DNA of 64,000 nt from Devosia submarina. GTDB taxonomy: Bacteria; Pseudomonadota; Alphaproteobacteria; Rhizobiales; Devosiaceae. Positions within the stretch are counted from its first letter, which is position 1, and every line of letters begins with the position of its first letter. The notes beneath the pieces are model-generated. The model saw nothing but the letters and a program-made list of their open reading frames with translations. It ran no database searches and had not been told where the DNA came from. Of this stretch, positions 52,637-63,288 are shown in pieces. The stretch is taken from contig NZ_PYWB01000006.1 of assembly GCF_003056345.1 (NCBI RefSeq), positions 1 to 64,000 of the forward strand. The letters run 5' to 3'. Position numbers and translations under genes: made by a program.

Positions 52637-54703
52637 ATGGCAAATATCAAGGTTGACGGCCAGCTCGTCGAAGTTCCGGACTACTACACTCTGATGCAGG
52701 CAGCCGAAGCTGCAGGCGCCGAGATTCCGCGCTTCTGCTACCATGAGCGCCTCTCTGTGGCCGGCAATTGCCGCATGTGCCTGGTTGAAGTCAAAGGCGG
52801 TCCACCCAAGCCACAGGCCTCTTGCGCTATGTCGGTGAAGGATCTGCGGCCCGGCCCTAATGGCGAGCCGCCCGAAATGTTCACCAACACGCCCATGGTC
52901 AAAAAGGCCCGCGAAGGCGTGATGGAATTCCTGCTGATCAACCATCCGCTTGATTGCCCGATCTGCGATCAGGGCGGCGAATGCGATTTGCAGGACCAGG
53001 CCATGGCTTATGGCGTGGACAAGAACCGCTTTGCCGAAAACAAGCGCGCCGTCGAGGACAAGTATATTGGCCCATTGGTCAAGACCTCGATGAACCGCTG
53101 CATCCATTGCACGCGTTGCGTCCGCTTTACGACCGAAGTGGCTGGCGTTGCCGAGATGGGTCTTCTGGGTCGCGGCGAGGATGCCGAGATCACCACCTAT
53201 CTGGAAAAGGCGCTGAGCAGCGAGCTGCAGGGCAATGTGATCGATCTCTGCCCCGTTGGTGCTCTGACCAGCAAGCCTTACGCCTTTGCTGCCCGTCCTT
53301 GGGAGCTGACCAAGACTGAATCCATCGACGTCATGGATGCGGTTGGGTCTGCCATTCGGGTGGATAGCCGTGGGCGTGAAGTCATGCGCATCCTGCCCCG
53401 CATCAACGAGGCCATCAACGAAGAGTGGATCTCGGACAAGACCCGCTTTGTATGGGATGGCCTCAAGAACCAGCGTCTTGATCGCCCCTATGTTCGCCGC
53501 AACGGAAAGCTGAGTGCGACAACCTGGGATGACGCCTTTGTGGCGGTCGCCCGGGCCATTGCCAAGGCGGGGAACCGTGTTGGTGCTATTGCAGGTGATC
53601 TAGCGGGCGTCGAAGAGATGTTCGCGCTTAACAAGTTCCTGGCTTCAATCGGCTCGGGCAATGTGGACTCGCGTCCGGAGGGTTCCGTGCTTTCGGCTGC
53701 GAACGGCCGCGCTTCGTACCTGTTCAATCCAACGATCGCTGGCATCGAAGAAGCCGACGCTATTTTGCTAATCGGCACCAATCCGCGCATCGAAGCGTCG
53801 TTGGTCAATGCCCGCATTCGCAAGGTGTGGCGCGCCACTGGCCTGCCGATCGGCCTGATTGGCGAAAACGCGGACCTGACATATGCCGTGCAGCACCTGG
53901 GCAATGGCACGGATAGCCTTTCCGATCTTGTTGCCGGCAAGGGCAGCTTTGCCGAGCTTTGGGCCCGCGCCAAGAAGCCCTTGGTGATCGTTGGTGAAGG
54001 CGCTGCGTCGGCTGACGTGCTGGCTGCTGCTGCCAAGCTCGCGACCAGCAATGCCGAACTCGCCGAAGGCTGGAACGGCTTTGCCGTGCTGCACAATGCT
54101 GCTGCTCGCGTTGGCGCACTGGACGTCGGCTTCATCCCGGCGGAGACAGGCGCAGACACCGCTGGCATGCTTTCGGGCGCTGTGGACGTTTTGTTTCTGC
54201 TGGGCGCTGACGAGTATGATCTGTCGCAGCTGAGCAGTACGCTGGTTGTTTATATTGGCACGCATGGCGATAATGGCGCCCATCGCGCCGACATTATCCT
54301 GCCGGCCGCGACATATACCGAAAAGAGCGCGACCTACGTCAACACGGAAGGTCGGGTTCAGGTGACCACGCGGGCCATTTTCCCGCCAGGCGACGCTAAG
54401 GAAGACTGGGCCATTATCCGTGCCTTGTCCGCTGTGGTCGGCGTGCCGCTGCCGTTCAACTCGCTGAGCCAATTGCGCGCAGCGATTTATGCAGAACATC
54501 CACACCTGGCGCGCATCGATGGCATTGCTTTTGGCACGATTGACGATATTACCAAGCTCGCGAAGGGCAAGGTGAAGGCTGTCAGCAGGCAGTTCGCCTC
54601 GCCGATCTCCGACTTCTATCTCACCAATCCAATCGCACGCGCCTCTGCGGTCATGGGCGAGTGCGCGGCGACCGCGGCGGGCCTCAGGCAGGCAGCGGAG
54701 TAG
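52637..54703 (+). CDS. nuoG: NADH-quinone oxidoreductase subunit G
   Basis: NuoG (688 residues) has an N-terminal ferredoxin-like part with three clusters: [15 protein letters not shown] for N1b, [17 protein letters not shown] for N5 and NRCIHCTRC with LCPVGAL for N4. The molybdopterin-oxidoreductase-like domain follows without cofactor ligands; there is no N7 cluster motif. The 688 residues match the shorter, alphaproteobacterial and mitochondrial type. Confidence 0.95.
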   Translation: MANIKVDGQLVEVPDYYTLMQAAEAAGAEIPRFCYHERLSVAGNCRMCLVEVKGGPPKPQASCAMSVKDLRPGPNGEPPEMFTNTPMVKKAREGVMEFLLINHPLDCPICDQGGECDLQDQAMAYGVDKNRFAENKRAVEDKYIGPLVKTSMNRCIHCTRCVRFTTEVAGVAEMGLLGRGEDAEITTYLEKALSSELQGNVIDLCPVGALTSKPYAFAARPWELTKTESIDVMDAVGSAIRVDSRGREVMRILPRINEAINEEWISDKTRFVWDGLKNQRLDRPYVRRNGKLSATTWDDAFVAVARAIAKAGNRVGAIAGDLAGVEEMFALNKFLASIGSGNVDSRPEGSVLSAANGRASYLFNPTIAGIEEADAILLIGTNPRIEASLVNARIRKVWRATGLPIGLIGENADLTYAVQHLGNGTDSLSDLVAGKGSFAELWARAKKPLVIVGEGAASADVLAAAAKLATSNAELAEGWNGFAVLHNAAARVGALDVGFIPAETGADTAGMLSGAVDVLFLLGADEYDLSQLSSTLVVYIGTHGDNGAHRADIILPAATYTEKSATYVNTEGRVQVTTRAIFPPGDAKEDWAIIRALSAVVGVPLPFNSLSQLRAAIYAEHPHLARIDGIAFGTIDDITKLAKGKVKAVSRQFASPISDFYLTNPIARASAVMGECAATAAGLRQAAE

Positions 54704-54712
54704 GAAAGCACT

Positions 54713-55810
54713 ATGGATTCTATCAACTCCGCGCTTGATTACCTGCTGGGCATTCCAATCCTTGGATTGGGCGTGCAGGTTGGGTTCATCTACAAGGCGT
54801 TGCTGTTGCTTGTGGCGCTGCTGATCTTTACGGCGTTCATCCTCCTGGCCGACCGAAAGATCTGGGCTGCCGTGCAAATCCGGCGCGGCCCCAACGTGGT
54901 GGGCCCATTCGGGCTGCTGCAGAGCTTTGCGGACCTGCTCAAGTTCGCCCTCAAGGAAGCTGTTATTCCGGCTGGTTCGGACAAGGTGTTGTTCATCCTG
55001 GCACCGTTGATTACGGCAACCCTTGCGCTCGGCGGCTGGGCTGTGGTGCCGGTCAATGATGGCTGGGCCATGGCCGACATCAATGTCGGTATTCTTTACA
55101 TCCTAGGGCTTTCCTCGCTTGGCGTTTATGGCGTGATCATCGGTGGCTGGGCTTCGAACTCGAAGTACCCGTTCCTGGGTTCGCTCCGTTCAGCCGCGCA
55201 GATGGTGTCCTACGAGGTCTCCATTGGCCTTGTGATCATCACGGTCCTGCTGTGCGTGGGTTCGCTGAACCTCAACGACATCATTCGTGCGCAGTACGAG
55301 ATGGGCCTGGCCCATATGATCGGTCTTCCGCAGCTGACATTCCTGAACTGGTTCTGGCTGCCGCTTTTCCCCATGTTCGTGGTGTTTTATATTTCGTCGC
55401 TTGCCGAAACAAACCGGCCGCCCTTTGATCTGGTGGAAGGCGAATCCGAGCTGGTTGCCGGGTTCATGACCGAATATTCCTCGACCCCGTACATGCTGTT
55501 CATGCTGGGCGAGTATATCTCGATCCTCCTGATGTGCGCGATGGCAACCATCCTGTTCCTGGGTGGGTGGACAGCGCCTATCGATCTGCCGCCCTTTACC
55601 TGGATACCGGGCTTCATCTGGTTCTTCCTCAAGCTGAGCATGATGTTCTTCATGATCGCCATGGCCAAGGCGATTGTCCCCCGGTACCGCTATGACCAGC
55701 TCATGCGCATTGGCTGGAAAGTATTCCTGCCTATCTCGCTGATCTGCGTCATCATTGTAGCATTCGTTCTCCAGCTTACGGGCTGGGGCTGGCACGGAGG
55801 AACCGCCTGA
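54713..55810 (+). CDS. nuoH: NADH-quinone oxidoreductase subunit H
   Basis: NuoH (365 residues) is the membrane subunit that shapes the quinone channel. About eight helices are seen, with [48 protein letters not shown] and [10 protein letters not shown] as conserved loops with the acidic residues linked to proton pumping. Length is normal. The stop overlaps the nuoI start by one base. Confidence 0.95.
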   Translation: MDSINSALDYLLGIPILGLGVQVGFIYKALLLLVALLIFTAFILLADRKIWAAVQIRRGPNVVGPFGLLQSFADLLKFALKEAVIPAGSDKVLFILAPLITATLALGGWAVVPVNDGWAMADINVGILYILGLSSLGVYGVIIGGWASNSKYPFLGSLRSAAQMVSYEVSIGLVIITVLLCVGSLNLNDIIRAQYEMGLAHMIGLPQLTFLNWFWLPLFPMFVVFYISSLAETNRPPFDLVEGESELVAGFMTEYSSTPYMLFMLGEYISILLMCAMATILFLGGWTAPIDLPPFTWIPGFIWFFLKLSMMFFMIAMAKAIVPRYRYDQLMRIGWKVFLPISLICVIIVAFVLQLTGWGWHGGTA

Positions 55811-56298
55811 TGCGCGCTTCCCAACTCGTCAACACGCTGATCATGCGTGAATTTGCGAAGTCCTTCTGGTTGACCATGAAGTATTTTTTCGCGCCCAAGC
55901 CGACCATCAACTACCCCTTCGAAAAGGGTCAGGTGAGCCCGCGCTTCCGTGGCGAACACGCCTTGCGTCGCTATCCCAATGGGGAAGAGCGCTGCATTGC
56001 CTGCAAGCTTTGCGAAGCAGTATGCCCAGCGCAAGCAATTACCATCGAAGCAGGCCCGCGCCAGAATGACGGCACGCGCCGTACCGTTCGCTACGACCTC
56101 GACATGGTGAAGTGCATCTATTGCGGCTTCTGCCAGGAGGCCTGCCCGGTCGATGCGATCGTGGAAGGCCCGAACTTTGAGTTTGCAACAGAAACCCGCG
56201 AAGAGCTCTATTTCTCCAAGGAGAAGCTCTTGGCGAATGGCGACCGGTGGGAGCGTGAGATCGCTGCCAACCTGTCTGCCGATGCACCCTATCGCTAA
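55810..56298 (+). CDS. nuoI: NADH-quinone oxidoreductase subunit I
   Basis: NuoI (162 residues) carries clusters N6a and N6b. The two ferredoxin-type motifs are [17 protein letters not shown] and [17 protein letters not shown]. The N-terminal amphipathic segment (TKYFF-like [15 protein letters not shown]) anchors it at the membrane. Length is typical of alphaproteobacteria. Confidence 0.95.
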   Translation: MRASQLVNTLIMREFAKSFWLTMKYFFAPKPTINYPFEKGQVSPRFRGEHALRRYPNGEERCIACKLCEAVCPAQAITIEAGPRQNDGTRRTVRYDLDMVKCIYCGFCQEACPVDAIVEGPNFEFATETREELYFSKEKLLANGDRWEREIAANLSADAPYR

Positions 56299-56309
56299 GA
56301 GGAAAGAGC

Positions 56310-56918
56310 ATGACCCTTCCGCTGTTCTTCTTCTATGTGTTTTCGGCTGTTGCCATCGCCTCGGCTGCGATGGTTGTTGCTTCGCGCAATCCCGTCCATG
56401 CCGTGATGTTTCTGATCCTTGCGTTCTTCAATGCAGCCGGCTTGTTCATGCTGGCGGGGGCAGAGTTCCTCGCGCTGATCCTGATCGTGGTTTACGTGGG
56501 CGCAGTCGCGGTCCTGTTCCTTTTCGTCGTGATGATGCTGGACGTGGATTTTGCGTCCTTGCGCTCTGGCATGTTGCAATATGCTCCCATTGGCGTGGTC
56601 GTGGGAATCGTGCTCTTGCTCGAACTGCTGCTGGTCGCGGGGAGCTTCGTGGTTTCGCCCGAGGCGGCTGGATCGTCGGCGCTGCCGATCAGCGAAGGCA
56701 TGGATAATACACGTGCGTTGGGGACGGTGCTCTACACGCGCTATGTGTTCCTGTTCCAGGGTGCGGGCGCGGTTCTGCTGGTCGCCATGATCGGCGCTAT
56801 CGTGCTGACCTTGCGGCACAAGCCCAATGTAAAGCGGCAGGATGCGATCAAGCAGGTGGCACGGCGTCCATCCGAAACCATGCAAGTGGTCAAAGTCAAA
56901 AGCGGTCAAGGACTGTAG
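56310..56918 (+). CDS. nuoJ: NADH-quinone oxidoreductase subunit J
   Basis: NuoJ (202 residues) is a five-helix membrane subunit. FFNAAGLFMLAGAEFLALILI and VYVGAVAVLFLFVVMMLDV mark the helix 3 region, which includes the pi-bulge linked to coupling. AGGAAAG precedes the ATG. The C-terminal basic tail is longer than in E. coli. Confidence 0.94.
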   Translation: MTLPLFFFYVFSAVAIASAAMVVASRNPVHAVMFLILAFFNAAGLFMLAGAEFLALILIVVYVGAVAVLFLFVVMMLDVDFASLRSGMLQYAPIGVVVGIVLLLELLLVAGSFVVSPEAAGSSALPISEGMDNTRALGTVLYTRYVFLFQGAGAVLLVAMIGAIVLTLRHKPNVKRQDAIKQVARRPSETMQVVKVKSGQGL

Positions 56919-56927
56919 GAGGCAAAT

Positions 56928-57242
56928 ATGGGCTTGGGTATCGGGCTCGGTCACTACCTGACCGTAGCCGCAATCTTGTTCACGCTCGGCGTGTTCGGCA
57001 TTTTTCTCAACCGCAAGAACATCATCGTCATCCTGATGTCGGTGGAATTGATCCTGCTGGGGGTCAATCTCAATCTGGTGGCTTTCTCGGCTGAGCTCAA
57101 CGATTTGCAGGGGCAGGTGTTTGCACTGTTCATCTTGACGGTTGCTGCTGCCGAAGCAGCGATCGGGCTGGCAGTGCTGGTCATCTTCTTCCGCAACCGC
57201 GGCACGATCGCGGTTGAAGACGCCAACATGATGAAGGGCTAA
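56928..57242 (+). CDS. nuoK: NADH-quinone oxidoreductase subunit K
   Basis: NuoK (104 residues) is a three-helix antiporter-like subunit. The two glutamates of helices 2 and 3 needed for proton transfer are present in [19 protein letters not shown] and [21 protein letters not shown] lies upstream of the ATG. Confidence 0.95.
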   Translation: MGLGIGLGHYLTVAAILFTLGVFGIFLNRKNIIVILMSVELILLGVNLNLVAFSAELNDLQGQVFALFILTVAAAEAAIGLAVLVIFFRNRGTIAVEDANMMKG

Positions 57243-57253
57243 GAACCACCGCT

Positions 57254-59356
57254 ATGATTCAAGCGATTGTTTTCCTGCCCCTTATTGGCGCACTGGTAGC
57301 GGGCCTGCTGGGCCGCACGATTGGACATCGTCCAAGCGAGTACATCACAACGGGCCTGTTGATCATCTCGGCCGTGCTGAGCTGGGTGGTGTTCCTCCCG
57401 GTTGCGTTCGGTGGCGGCCTCTTGGGCGCAGAGGCAGGCGTTGGCCAGGCAGCTGCGGTCAAGGTCGAGGTCATGCGATGGATCCAGGTCGGTGACATGG
57501 ATGTGCGCTGGATCCTGCGCGTCGATACGCTCACAGCGATCATGCTGGTCGTGGTCAACACCGTCTCCAGCCTCGTGCATGTGTATTCCATCGGCTACAT
57601 GGCCGAAGACCCTCATCGCAGCCGTTTCTTTGCGTATCTGTCGCTATTCACCTTCGCCATGCTGATGCTGGTGACGGCTGACAATTTCGTCCAGATGTTC
57701 TTTGGCTGGGAAGGCGTGGGGCTGGCGTCCTATCTGCTGATCGGCTTCTGGTACACTCGTCCCTCGGCCAATGCGGCTGCGATGAAGGCCTTCGTGGTCA
57801 ACCGTGTTGGTGACTTTGGCTTTGCTCTAGGCATCTTCGGCAGCTTCATGCTGCTTGGTACCGTCGATTTCGATACGGCTTTCAGCAATTTGCCGGCGGT
57901 GAGCAATTTTACGATGCGGTTCCTGGGTTGGGATGTGCATGCCCTAACCGTGATTTGCCTGCTCCTGTTCATGGGTGCCATGGGTAAGTCGGCGCAGTTC
58001 CTGCTCCACACCTGGCTGCCTGATGCGATGGAAGGTCCGACCCCTGTGTCGGCACTGATCCACGCGGCTACGATGGTGACCGCGGGCGTGTTCATGGTGG
58101 CGCGCCTGTCGCCAATGTTTGAAACTTCACCAACGGCTTTGACCGTGGTCATCGTCATCGGTGCAATCACGGCGTTCTTTGCGGCAACCATCGGGCTCGT
58201 GCAGAACGACATCAAGCGGGTGATCGCTTATTCAACCTGTTCGCAGCTGGGCTACATGTTTGTGGCTTTGGGCACGGGTGCGTACTCGGCTGGTGTGTTC
58301 CATCTTTTCACGCACGCCTTCTTCAAGGCCCTGTTGTTCCTTGGTGCTGGCTCGGTGATCCATGCGATGCACCATGAGCAGGACATGCGCAACATGGGGG
58401 GCTTAGGCAAGAAGATCCCGATCACCTATGCCATGATGCTGATCGGCACGCTGGCGCTGACCGGTGTGGGCATTCCGGGGACATTCCTTGGCTTTGCCGG
58501 GTTCTTCTCCAAGGACTCCATCATCGAGGCTGCTTATGCCTATGGCGGCAATGTGGGCAGCCTTGCCTTCTGGTTGCTGGTGATCGCCGCGGTGTTCACG
58601 AGCTTCTATTCCTGGCGCCTGATACATCTGACGTTCCACGGTTCGCCGCGGGACGCCCAGCATGCGCACACTGCTCATCCGGATGTGGCACATGCCGCAG
58701 CCGAGACGCACCATGAGCCGATTGACGACAGCAATGCACATGATCATGGCCATCACGATCATGCGCACCATGGCTCTGCCCATGACAATGCGCATGAGTC
58801 ACCCAATGTAATGCTGGTGCCGCTCTATGTGCTGGCAGTGGGTGCGGTGCTGTCTGGTGCGGTGTTCTACAGCATGTTCTTCGAGAGCCTGGAACATGTG
58901 GAGCACTTCTTCGCGGGAGCCATCTATGTCGACCACGAGATCATCGAAGGCGCACACCATGTGCCGCTTTGGGTGAAGTGGAGCGCCACGATCGCCATGA
59001 TCATCGGTTTCGTTACCGCGTGGTTCATGTACATCAAGGAACCCGCGGTTCCGGGCCGTATCGCCGCGCAGAACCCAGGTCTGTACCGGTTCCTGCTCAA
59101 CAAGTGGTATTTCGACGAGCTCTATGATCGGATTTTCGTCAGGCCTGCTGTTTGGGTCGGGCGCGCCTTCTGGCGTGGTTTCGATGATTGGCTGATCAAC
59201 GACAAGCTGACCGAGGGTCTTGGCCGTCGCGTGCAGAATGTTACCTCCTGGGTTGTGAGGCTTCAGTCTGGCTACCTCTACCACTACGCCTTCGCCATGC
59301 TGATCGGCATTGCGGCTCTGCTGACCTGGGCCATTGCGGCCGGGGGACTGATCTAA
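57254..59356 (+). CDS. nuoL: NADH-quinone oxidoreductase subunit L with His-rich loop
   Basis: NuoL (700 residues; 613 in E. coli) is the distal antiporter-like proton pump with about sixteen helices and a long lateral helix near the end. [19 protein letters not shown] has the key Glu, and [24 protein letters not shown] the conserved Lys-bearing region neighbours. A loop at about residues 463-516 is very rich in His (about 15 in 50 residues, with [12 protein letters not shown]). This loop is outside the conserved core and could bind metal. The stop touches the nuoM start. Confidence 0.95.
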   Translation: MIQAIVFLPLIGALVAGLLGRTIGHRPSEYITTGLLIISAVLSWVVFLPVAFGGGLLGAEAGVGQAAAVKVEVMRWIQVGDMDVRWILRVDTLTAIMLVVVNTVSSLVHVYSIGYMAEDPHRSRFFAYLSLFTFAMLMLVTADNFVQMFFGWEGVGLASYLLIGFWYTRPSANAAAMKAFVVNRVGDFGFALGIFGSFMLLGTVDFDTAFSNLPAVSNFTMRFLGWDVHALTVICLLLFMGAMGKSAQFLLHTWLPDAMEGPTPVSALIHAATMVTAGVFMVARLSPMFETSPTALTVVIVIGAITAFFAATIGLVQNDIKRVIAYSTCSQLGYMFVALGTGAYSAGVFHLFTHAFFKALLFLGAGSVIHAMHHEQDMRNMGGLGKKIPITYAMMLIGTLALTGVGIPGTFLGFAGFFSKDSIIEAAYAYGGNVGSLAFWLLVIAAVFTSFYSWRLIHLTFHGSPRDAQHAHTAHPDVAHAAAETHHEPIDDSNAHDHGHHDHAHHGSAHDNAHESPNVMLVPLYVLAVGAVLSGAVFYSMFFESLEHVEHFFAGAIYVDHEIIEGAHHVPLWVKWSATIAMIIGFVTAWFMYIKEPAVPGRIAAQNPGLYRFLLNKWYFDELYDRIFVRPAVWVGRAFWRGFDDWLINDKLTEGLGRRVQNVTSWVVRLQSGYLYHYAFAMLIGIAALLTWAIAAGGLI

Positions 59357-60931
59357 ATGACCTTCGACAATACTATCCTGACGATCCTGACATGGCTGCC
59401 GCTGCTTGGGGCCATTGCGATCCTGGTCACCCCCCGTGAGTCACTCGGCGCAATCCGCTGGACGGCTTTCGCGGTCAGCCTCGTAACACTTGTCCTGTCC
59501 TTGTGGATGTGGGCTGCCTTCGATCCGTCCAATCCAGGCTTCCAGTTCGTTGTGAACAATGCCTGGATCGGCGACACTATCGGCTATCGTGTCGGCGTCG
59601 ACGGTATCTCGGTGCTGTTCGTGGTGCTTTCGGCTCTGCTGATGCCCTTCTGCATCCTTGCAAGCTGGGAGTCGGTGGAAACGCGGGTCAAGGAGTACAT
59701 GGTTGTATTCCTTCTCCTCGAAACGCTGATGGTCGGCGTGTTCACCACGCTCGATCTGGCCATGTTCTACGTGTTCTTCGAGGGCACTCTGCTGCCGATG
59801 TTCCTGATCATCGGCATCTGGGGCGGATCGGCCCGTATCCAGGCGAGCTACAAATTCTTCTTTTATACGTTTGCAGGCTCGGTTCTGATGCTGCTGGCCA
59901 TCATGGCCATGTACTGGAACAGCGGCACGACTGATATCGTCAAGCTGATGACCCATGATTTCCCGCTGTCCTGGCAGCCATGGCTCTGGTGGGCGTTTTT
60001 CCTGTCGTTTGCCGTCAAGATGCCGATGTGGCCGCTTCATCGCTGGCTTCCTGAGGCCCACGTGCAGGCACCAACGGCAGGCTCGGTGATCCTTGCTGCC
60101 ATCCTGCTCAAGCTTGGCGGTTACGGGTTCCTGCGCTTCAGCCTTCCCATGTTCCCCGATGCGTCGGCACAATTTGCGAACATCATCTTCTTCCTTTCTG
60201 TTGCCGCCATTATCGTGACCTCGCTGGTTGCACTGGTACAGACCGACATCAAGAAGCTGATTGCCTACTCGTCTGTGGCCCATATGGGCTTTGTGACTAT
60301 GGGTATCTTCGCCGGCAATGCCTTGGGTATTCAGGGCGGCGTGTTCCAGATGATCTCGCACGGCATTGTGTCGGGCGCCTTGTTCCTGTGCGTCGGTGTT
60401 ATCTACGACCGCATGCACACGCGAGACATTGACGCTTATGGCGGTCTGGTTGAACGCATGCCGGCCTATGCCTTTGCGTTTCTGATCTTCACCATGGCCA
60501 ATGTCGGCTTGCCAGGCACTTCCGGCTTCGTGGGTGAATTCCTCACGATGATGGGTGTGTTCCAGGTCAACACTTGGGTTGGGTTTGGCGCAGCTTTCGG
60601 TGTTATCTTCTCGGCCTGCTATGGTCTCTGGCTATACCGTCGGGTGATCTGGGGTGCGCTGAGCAAGGAAAGCCTGCGCGGTATCCTCGACCTTAGCTTG
60701 CGCGAGAAGGTGATCCTTTACCCGCTGATCGCCTTGACTATTGTGTTCGGCTTCTATCCATCGCCGATCCTGGACACCAGTGCTGCGGCCGTCGACAATC
60801 TGGTCGCGCATTATTCCGCGTCGATCGGCATGGATCAGACCGCGCTCAATCCACAGCTGGGCGAAGTTGCGCCTGCACCAGCCGAAGAGCATGCCGCTAC
60901 AGAGGCGGCTGCCCCGGCAGCTTCCCACTAG
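59357..60931 (+). CDS. nuoM: NADH-quinone oxidoreductase subunit M
   Basis: NuoM (524 residues) is the second antiporter-like pump with about fourteen helices. [17 protein letters not shown] has the conserved Glu, and [21 protein letters not shown] and [22 protein letters not shown] are standard. The C-terminus adds an Ala/Pro/Glu-rich tail (about 25 residues). It starts directly after nuoL. Confidence 0.95.
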   Translation: MTFDNTILTILTWLPLLGAIAILVTPRESLGAIRWTAFAVSLVTLVLSLWMWAAFDPSNPGFQFVVNNAWIGDTIGYRVGVDGISVLFVVLSALLMPFCILASWESVETRVKEYMVVFLLLETLMVGVFTTLDLAMFYVFFEGTLLPMFLIIGIWGGSARIQASYKFFFYTFAGSVLMLLAIMAMYWNSGTTDIVKLMTHDFPLSWQPWLWWAFFLSFAVKMPMWPLHRWLPEAHVQAPTAGSVILAAILLKLGGYGFLRFSLPMFPDASAQFANIIFFLSVAAIIVTSLVALVQTDIKKLIAYSSVAHMGFVTMGIFAGNALGIQGGVFQMISHGIVSGALFLCVGVIYDRMHTRDIDAYGGLVERMPAYAFAFLIFTMANVGLPGTSGFVGEFLTMMGVFQVNTWVGFGAAFGVIFSACYGLWLYRRVIWGALSKESLRGILDLSLREKVILYPLIALTIVFGFYPSPILDTSAAAVDNLVAHYSASIGMDQTALNPQLGEVAPAPAEEHAATEAAAPAASH

Positions 60932-60940
60932 GAGAGTCCC

Positions 60941-62386
60941 GTGAACTCAGACGTTGTAGATTTCGCGAGCCTTGCTCCCGCGTATCCGGAGATGCTGCTT
61001 GCAGTGGGCACTGTGGTGCTTCTGCTGATTGGTGTGTTCATCAACAAGGAACGCTCGCTGCTGGTGTCCTATGCGGCCGTACTGTTGCTGGCCGTCGTTG
61101 GTGCGCTGATCCTGTTTGTTCCCGCAGAAGGGGTCCTGTTCAACGGCGTTTACATCGCCGACAGCTTTGCGCGCTTCATGAAAGTGTTGGTGGTTGCCGG
61201 CGCGGCACTGACGCTGTTGCTTGCCATCCCGAGCGCTGAAGAGAACGGTACGCACAAGTTCGAGTATTCCATTCTGGCTCTGCTCGCGACGCTGGGCATG
61301 ATGGCGCTGGTTTCGGCCAACGACATGATGAGCCTTTATGTGAGCCTGGAGCTGCAGTCCCTGGCGTTCTACGTCATGGCCGCCATCAAGCGCGAGGACC
61401 CGAAGGCGACCGAAGCAGGCCTTAAGTATTTCGTTCTGGGTGCGCTCAGCTCCGGCATGCTGATTTATGGCGCCTCGCTTGTTTATGGCTTCACCGGGCA
61501 CACAAATCTGCAGGAGATCGTGGTCGCCATCGCTTCGGAAGGTCGCTCGATCGGCCTGATTTTTGGCGTGGTGTTCGTGCTCGCTGGCGTGGCGTTCAAG
61601 GTTTCGGCCGTGCCGTTCCACATGTGGACGCCCGACGTTTATGAGGGCGCCCCTACGCCGGTCACCGCATTCTTTGCGGCGGCGCCAAAGGTTGCGGCCA
61701 TGTCGATGTTTGTGCGGCTGGTCATGGATGCATTTCAGGGCATCACCAGCGATTGGCAGCAGATCGTTATTTTCCTCTCGATCGCTTCCATGGTCCTGGC
61801 TGCCTTTGCGGCTATTGGCCAGCGCTCCATCAAGCGCCTGATTGCCTATTCCTCCATCGGTCACGTCGGCTTTGCCCTTGTGGGTCTGTCGGCAGGAACG
61901 CAGGTGGGCGTTGAAGGCGTTGCGATCTATATGGCGATCTATGTGGCCATGACGGTGGGCTTGTTTGCCTGCTTGCTGTCGTTCCGCACGGAAGGCGGCT
62001 ATGTGGAAACCATTGATGAGCTCGCTGGCGCTGCGCAAGGACGGCCATTCGTAGCGGCGATCATGGCCGTGCTGATGTTCTCGCTGATCGGCATGCCGCC
62101 CCTGGCTGGCTTCTTTGCCAAGTGGCATGCGTTCCTTGCGGCTATCGACGCTCAGCTTTACCTGCTTGCCGTGATTGGTGTTCTGGCATCGGCCGTTAGC
62201 GCGTTTTACTACCTGCGTGTCGTCAAGGTGATGTATTTCGATGAACCGGTGCACCGGTTTCAGGCCGTACCTGCCGAATTGACGATCATCATGGCTGTGA
62301 CCGGCTTCTTCATCGTCACCTATTTCTTTACGGTAGGTGGGCCGCTTGCGAGCTTGGCGCACACAGCCGCTGGAAGCCTGTTCTAG
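60941..62386 (+). CDS. nuoN: NADH-quinone oxidoreductase subunit N
   Basis: NuoN (481 residues) is the third antiporter-like pump. SLYVSLELQSLAFYVMAAIKR has the key Glu, and HMWTPDVYEGAPTPVTAFFAA and GQRSIKRLIAYSSIGHVG are signatures. The start is a GTG with AGGAGAG upstream. It is the last complex I gene, followed without a gap by birA. Confidence 0.95.
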   Translation: MNSDVVDFASLAPAYPEMLLAVGTVVLLLIGVFINKERSLLVSYAAVLLLAVVGALILFVPAEGVLFNGVYIADSFARFMKVLVVAGAALTLLLAIPSAEENGTHKFEYSILALLATLGMMALVSANDMMSLYVSLELQSLAFYVMAAIKREDPKATEAGLKYFVLGALSSGMLIYGASLVYGFTGHTNLQEIVVAIASEGRSIGLIFGVVFVLAGVAFKVSAVPFHMWTPDVYEGAPTPVTAFFAAAPKVAAMSMFVRLVMDAFQGITSDWQQIVIFLSIASMVLAAFAAIGQRSIKRLIAYSSIGHVGFALVGLSAGTQVGVEGVAIYMAIYVAMTVGLFACLLSFRTEGGYVETIDELAGAAQGRPFVAAIMAVLMFSLIGMPPLAGFFAKWHAFLAAIDAQLYLLAVIGVLASAVSAFYYLRVVKVMYFDEPVHRFQAVPAELTIIMAVTGFFIVTYFFTVGGPLASLAHTAAGSLF

Positions 62387-63217
62387 GTGAGCGAGTTCTC
62401 GCTCGGACCAAAGGCGCGCGCAGCCGGATATCGGCTGCGCGGCTTTGACAGCGTTGGCTCGACCAATATCGAGGCAATCGCGGCGGCGGCTGCCGGTGAT
62501 CCAGGCGGAATATGGTTTGCCGCTCGGGAACAAACAGCAGGCAGGGGTCGGCGCGGCCGTCAATGGGTGAACCCCCATGGCAATCTCGCTGCCACCCTGT
62601 TGATCATCCCGGATGTGGATCCTAACCTTTCAGCCACGCTGGGTTTTGTTGCCGGTGTGGCACTGAAATCGGCACTGGCAGATATATTGCCCAGGGGCTT
62701 GGTAAAGATCGGGCTAGACGGCGCCGACGCCTTGGCTGGCGAGGCGCGTGTCGCGCTCAAGTGGCCCAATGACGTGCTAGCCGATGGCGCCAAGCTTGCC
62801 GGCATTCTGCTCGAGGCGAGCAAATCTCCTGAGGGGAAGCACGCAATTGCCGTCGGAATTGGCGTCAATGTGGTTTCGGCGCCAGTGGGGCTGCCTTACC
62901 CCGCAACCAGCTTGGCTGACCTAGGTGTCAGCCGCACGACCGAAGATGTGTTCCTGGCCCTGAGTGAAGCTTGGGTTGATGCGTTTTCCTTGTGGGATGA
63001 CAGCCGCGGTGTTGCGGCTGTGTTGGATCAATGGCGCGGTGCTGCCGCGGGGATTGGTTCGCCGGTGGCGGTGAACCAGAACGGCGATGTGCTCCGGGGC
63101 ATATTTGAAACGATCGACGGTGCCGGGCGCCTCATTGTGAGGTCAGACGACAACCGTCGCGTCGCCATTACTGCAGGCGATGTGCATTTTGGGGCAACGG
63201 CCAGCGCCCGAAGCTGA
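62387..63217 (+). CDS. birA: Biotin-[acetyl-CoA-carboxylase] ligase
   Basis: The 276-residue enzyme joins biotin to acetyl-CoA carboxylase and similar proteins. FDSVGSTNIEA, REQTAGRGRRGRQW (biotinyl-AMP loop) and KWPNDVLADGAKLAGIL are the catalytic signatures, and the SH3-like C-terminal domain is present. It lacks the N-terminal DNA-binding domain of E. coli BirA, so it is a ligase only. The start is a GTG directly after the nuoN stop, so it depends on nuo transcription. Confidence 0.93.
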   Translation: MSEFSLGPKARAAGYRLRGFDSVGSTNIEAIAAAAAGDPGGIWFAAREQTAGRGRRGRQWVNPHGNLAATLLIIPDVDPNLSATLGFVAGVALKSALADILPRGLVKIGLDGADALAGEARVALKWPNDVLADGAKLAGILLEASKSPEGKHAIAVGIGVNVVSAPVGLPYPATSLADLGVSRTTEDVFLALSEAWVDAFSLWDDSRGVAAVLDQWRGAAAGIGSPVAVNQNGDVLRGIFETIDGAGRLIVRSDDNRRVAITAGDVHFGATASARS

Positions 63218-63288
63218 CCATCATTAACGCAGGCGACCGGCGACCAATGATCGCTCCGGCGTTGCGCTCGACAAGGAGAGACAAACCC

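Noticed and set aside
60947..62578. Long minus-strand frame of 543 codons opposite nuoN and birA
   Set aside because: Its codons mirror NuoN exactly, it is His/Arg/Gln rich without structure, and NuoN is unmistakable on the plus strand.
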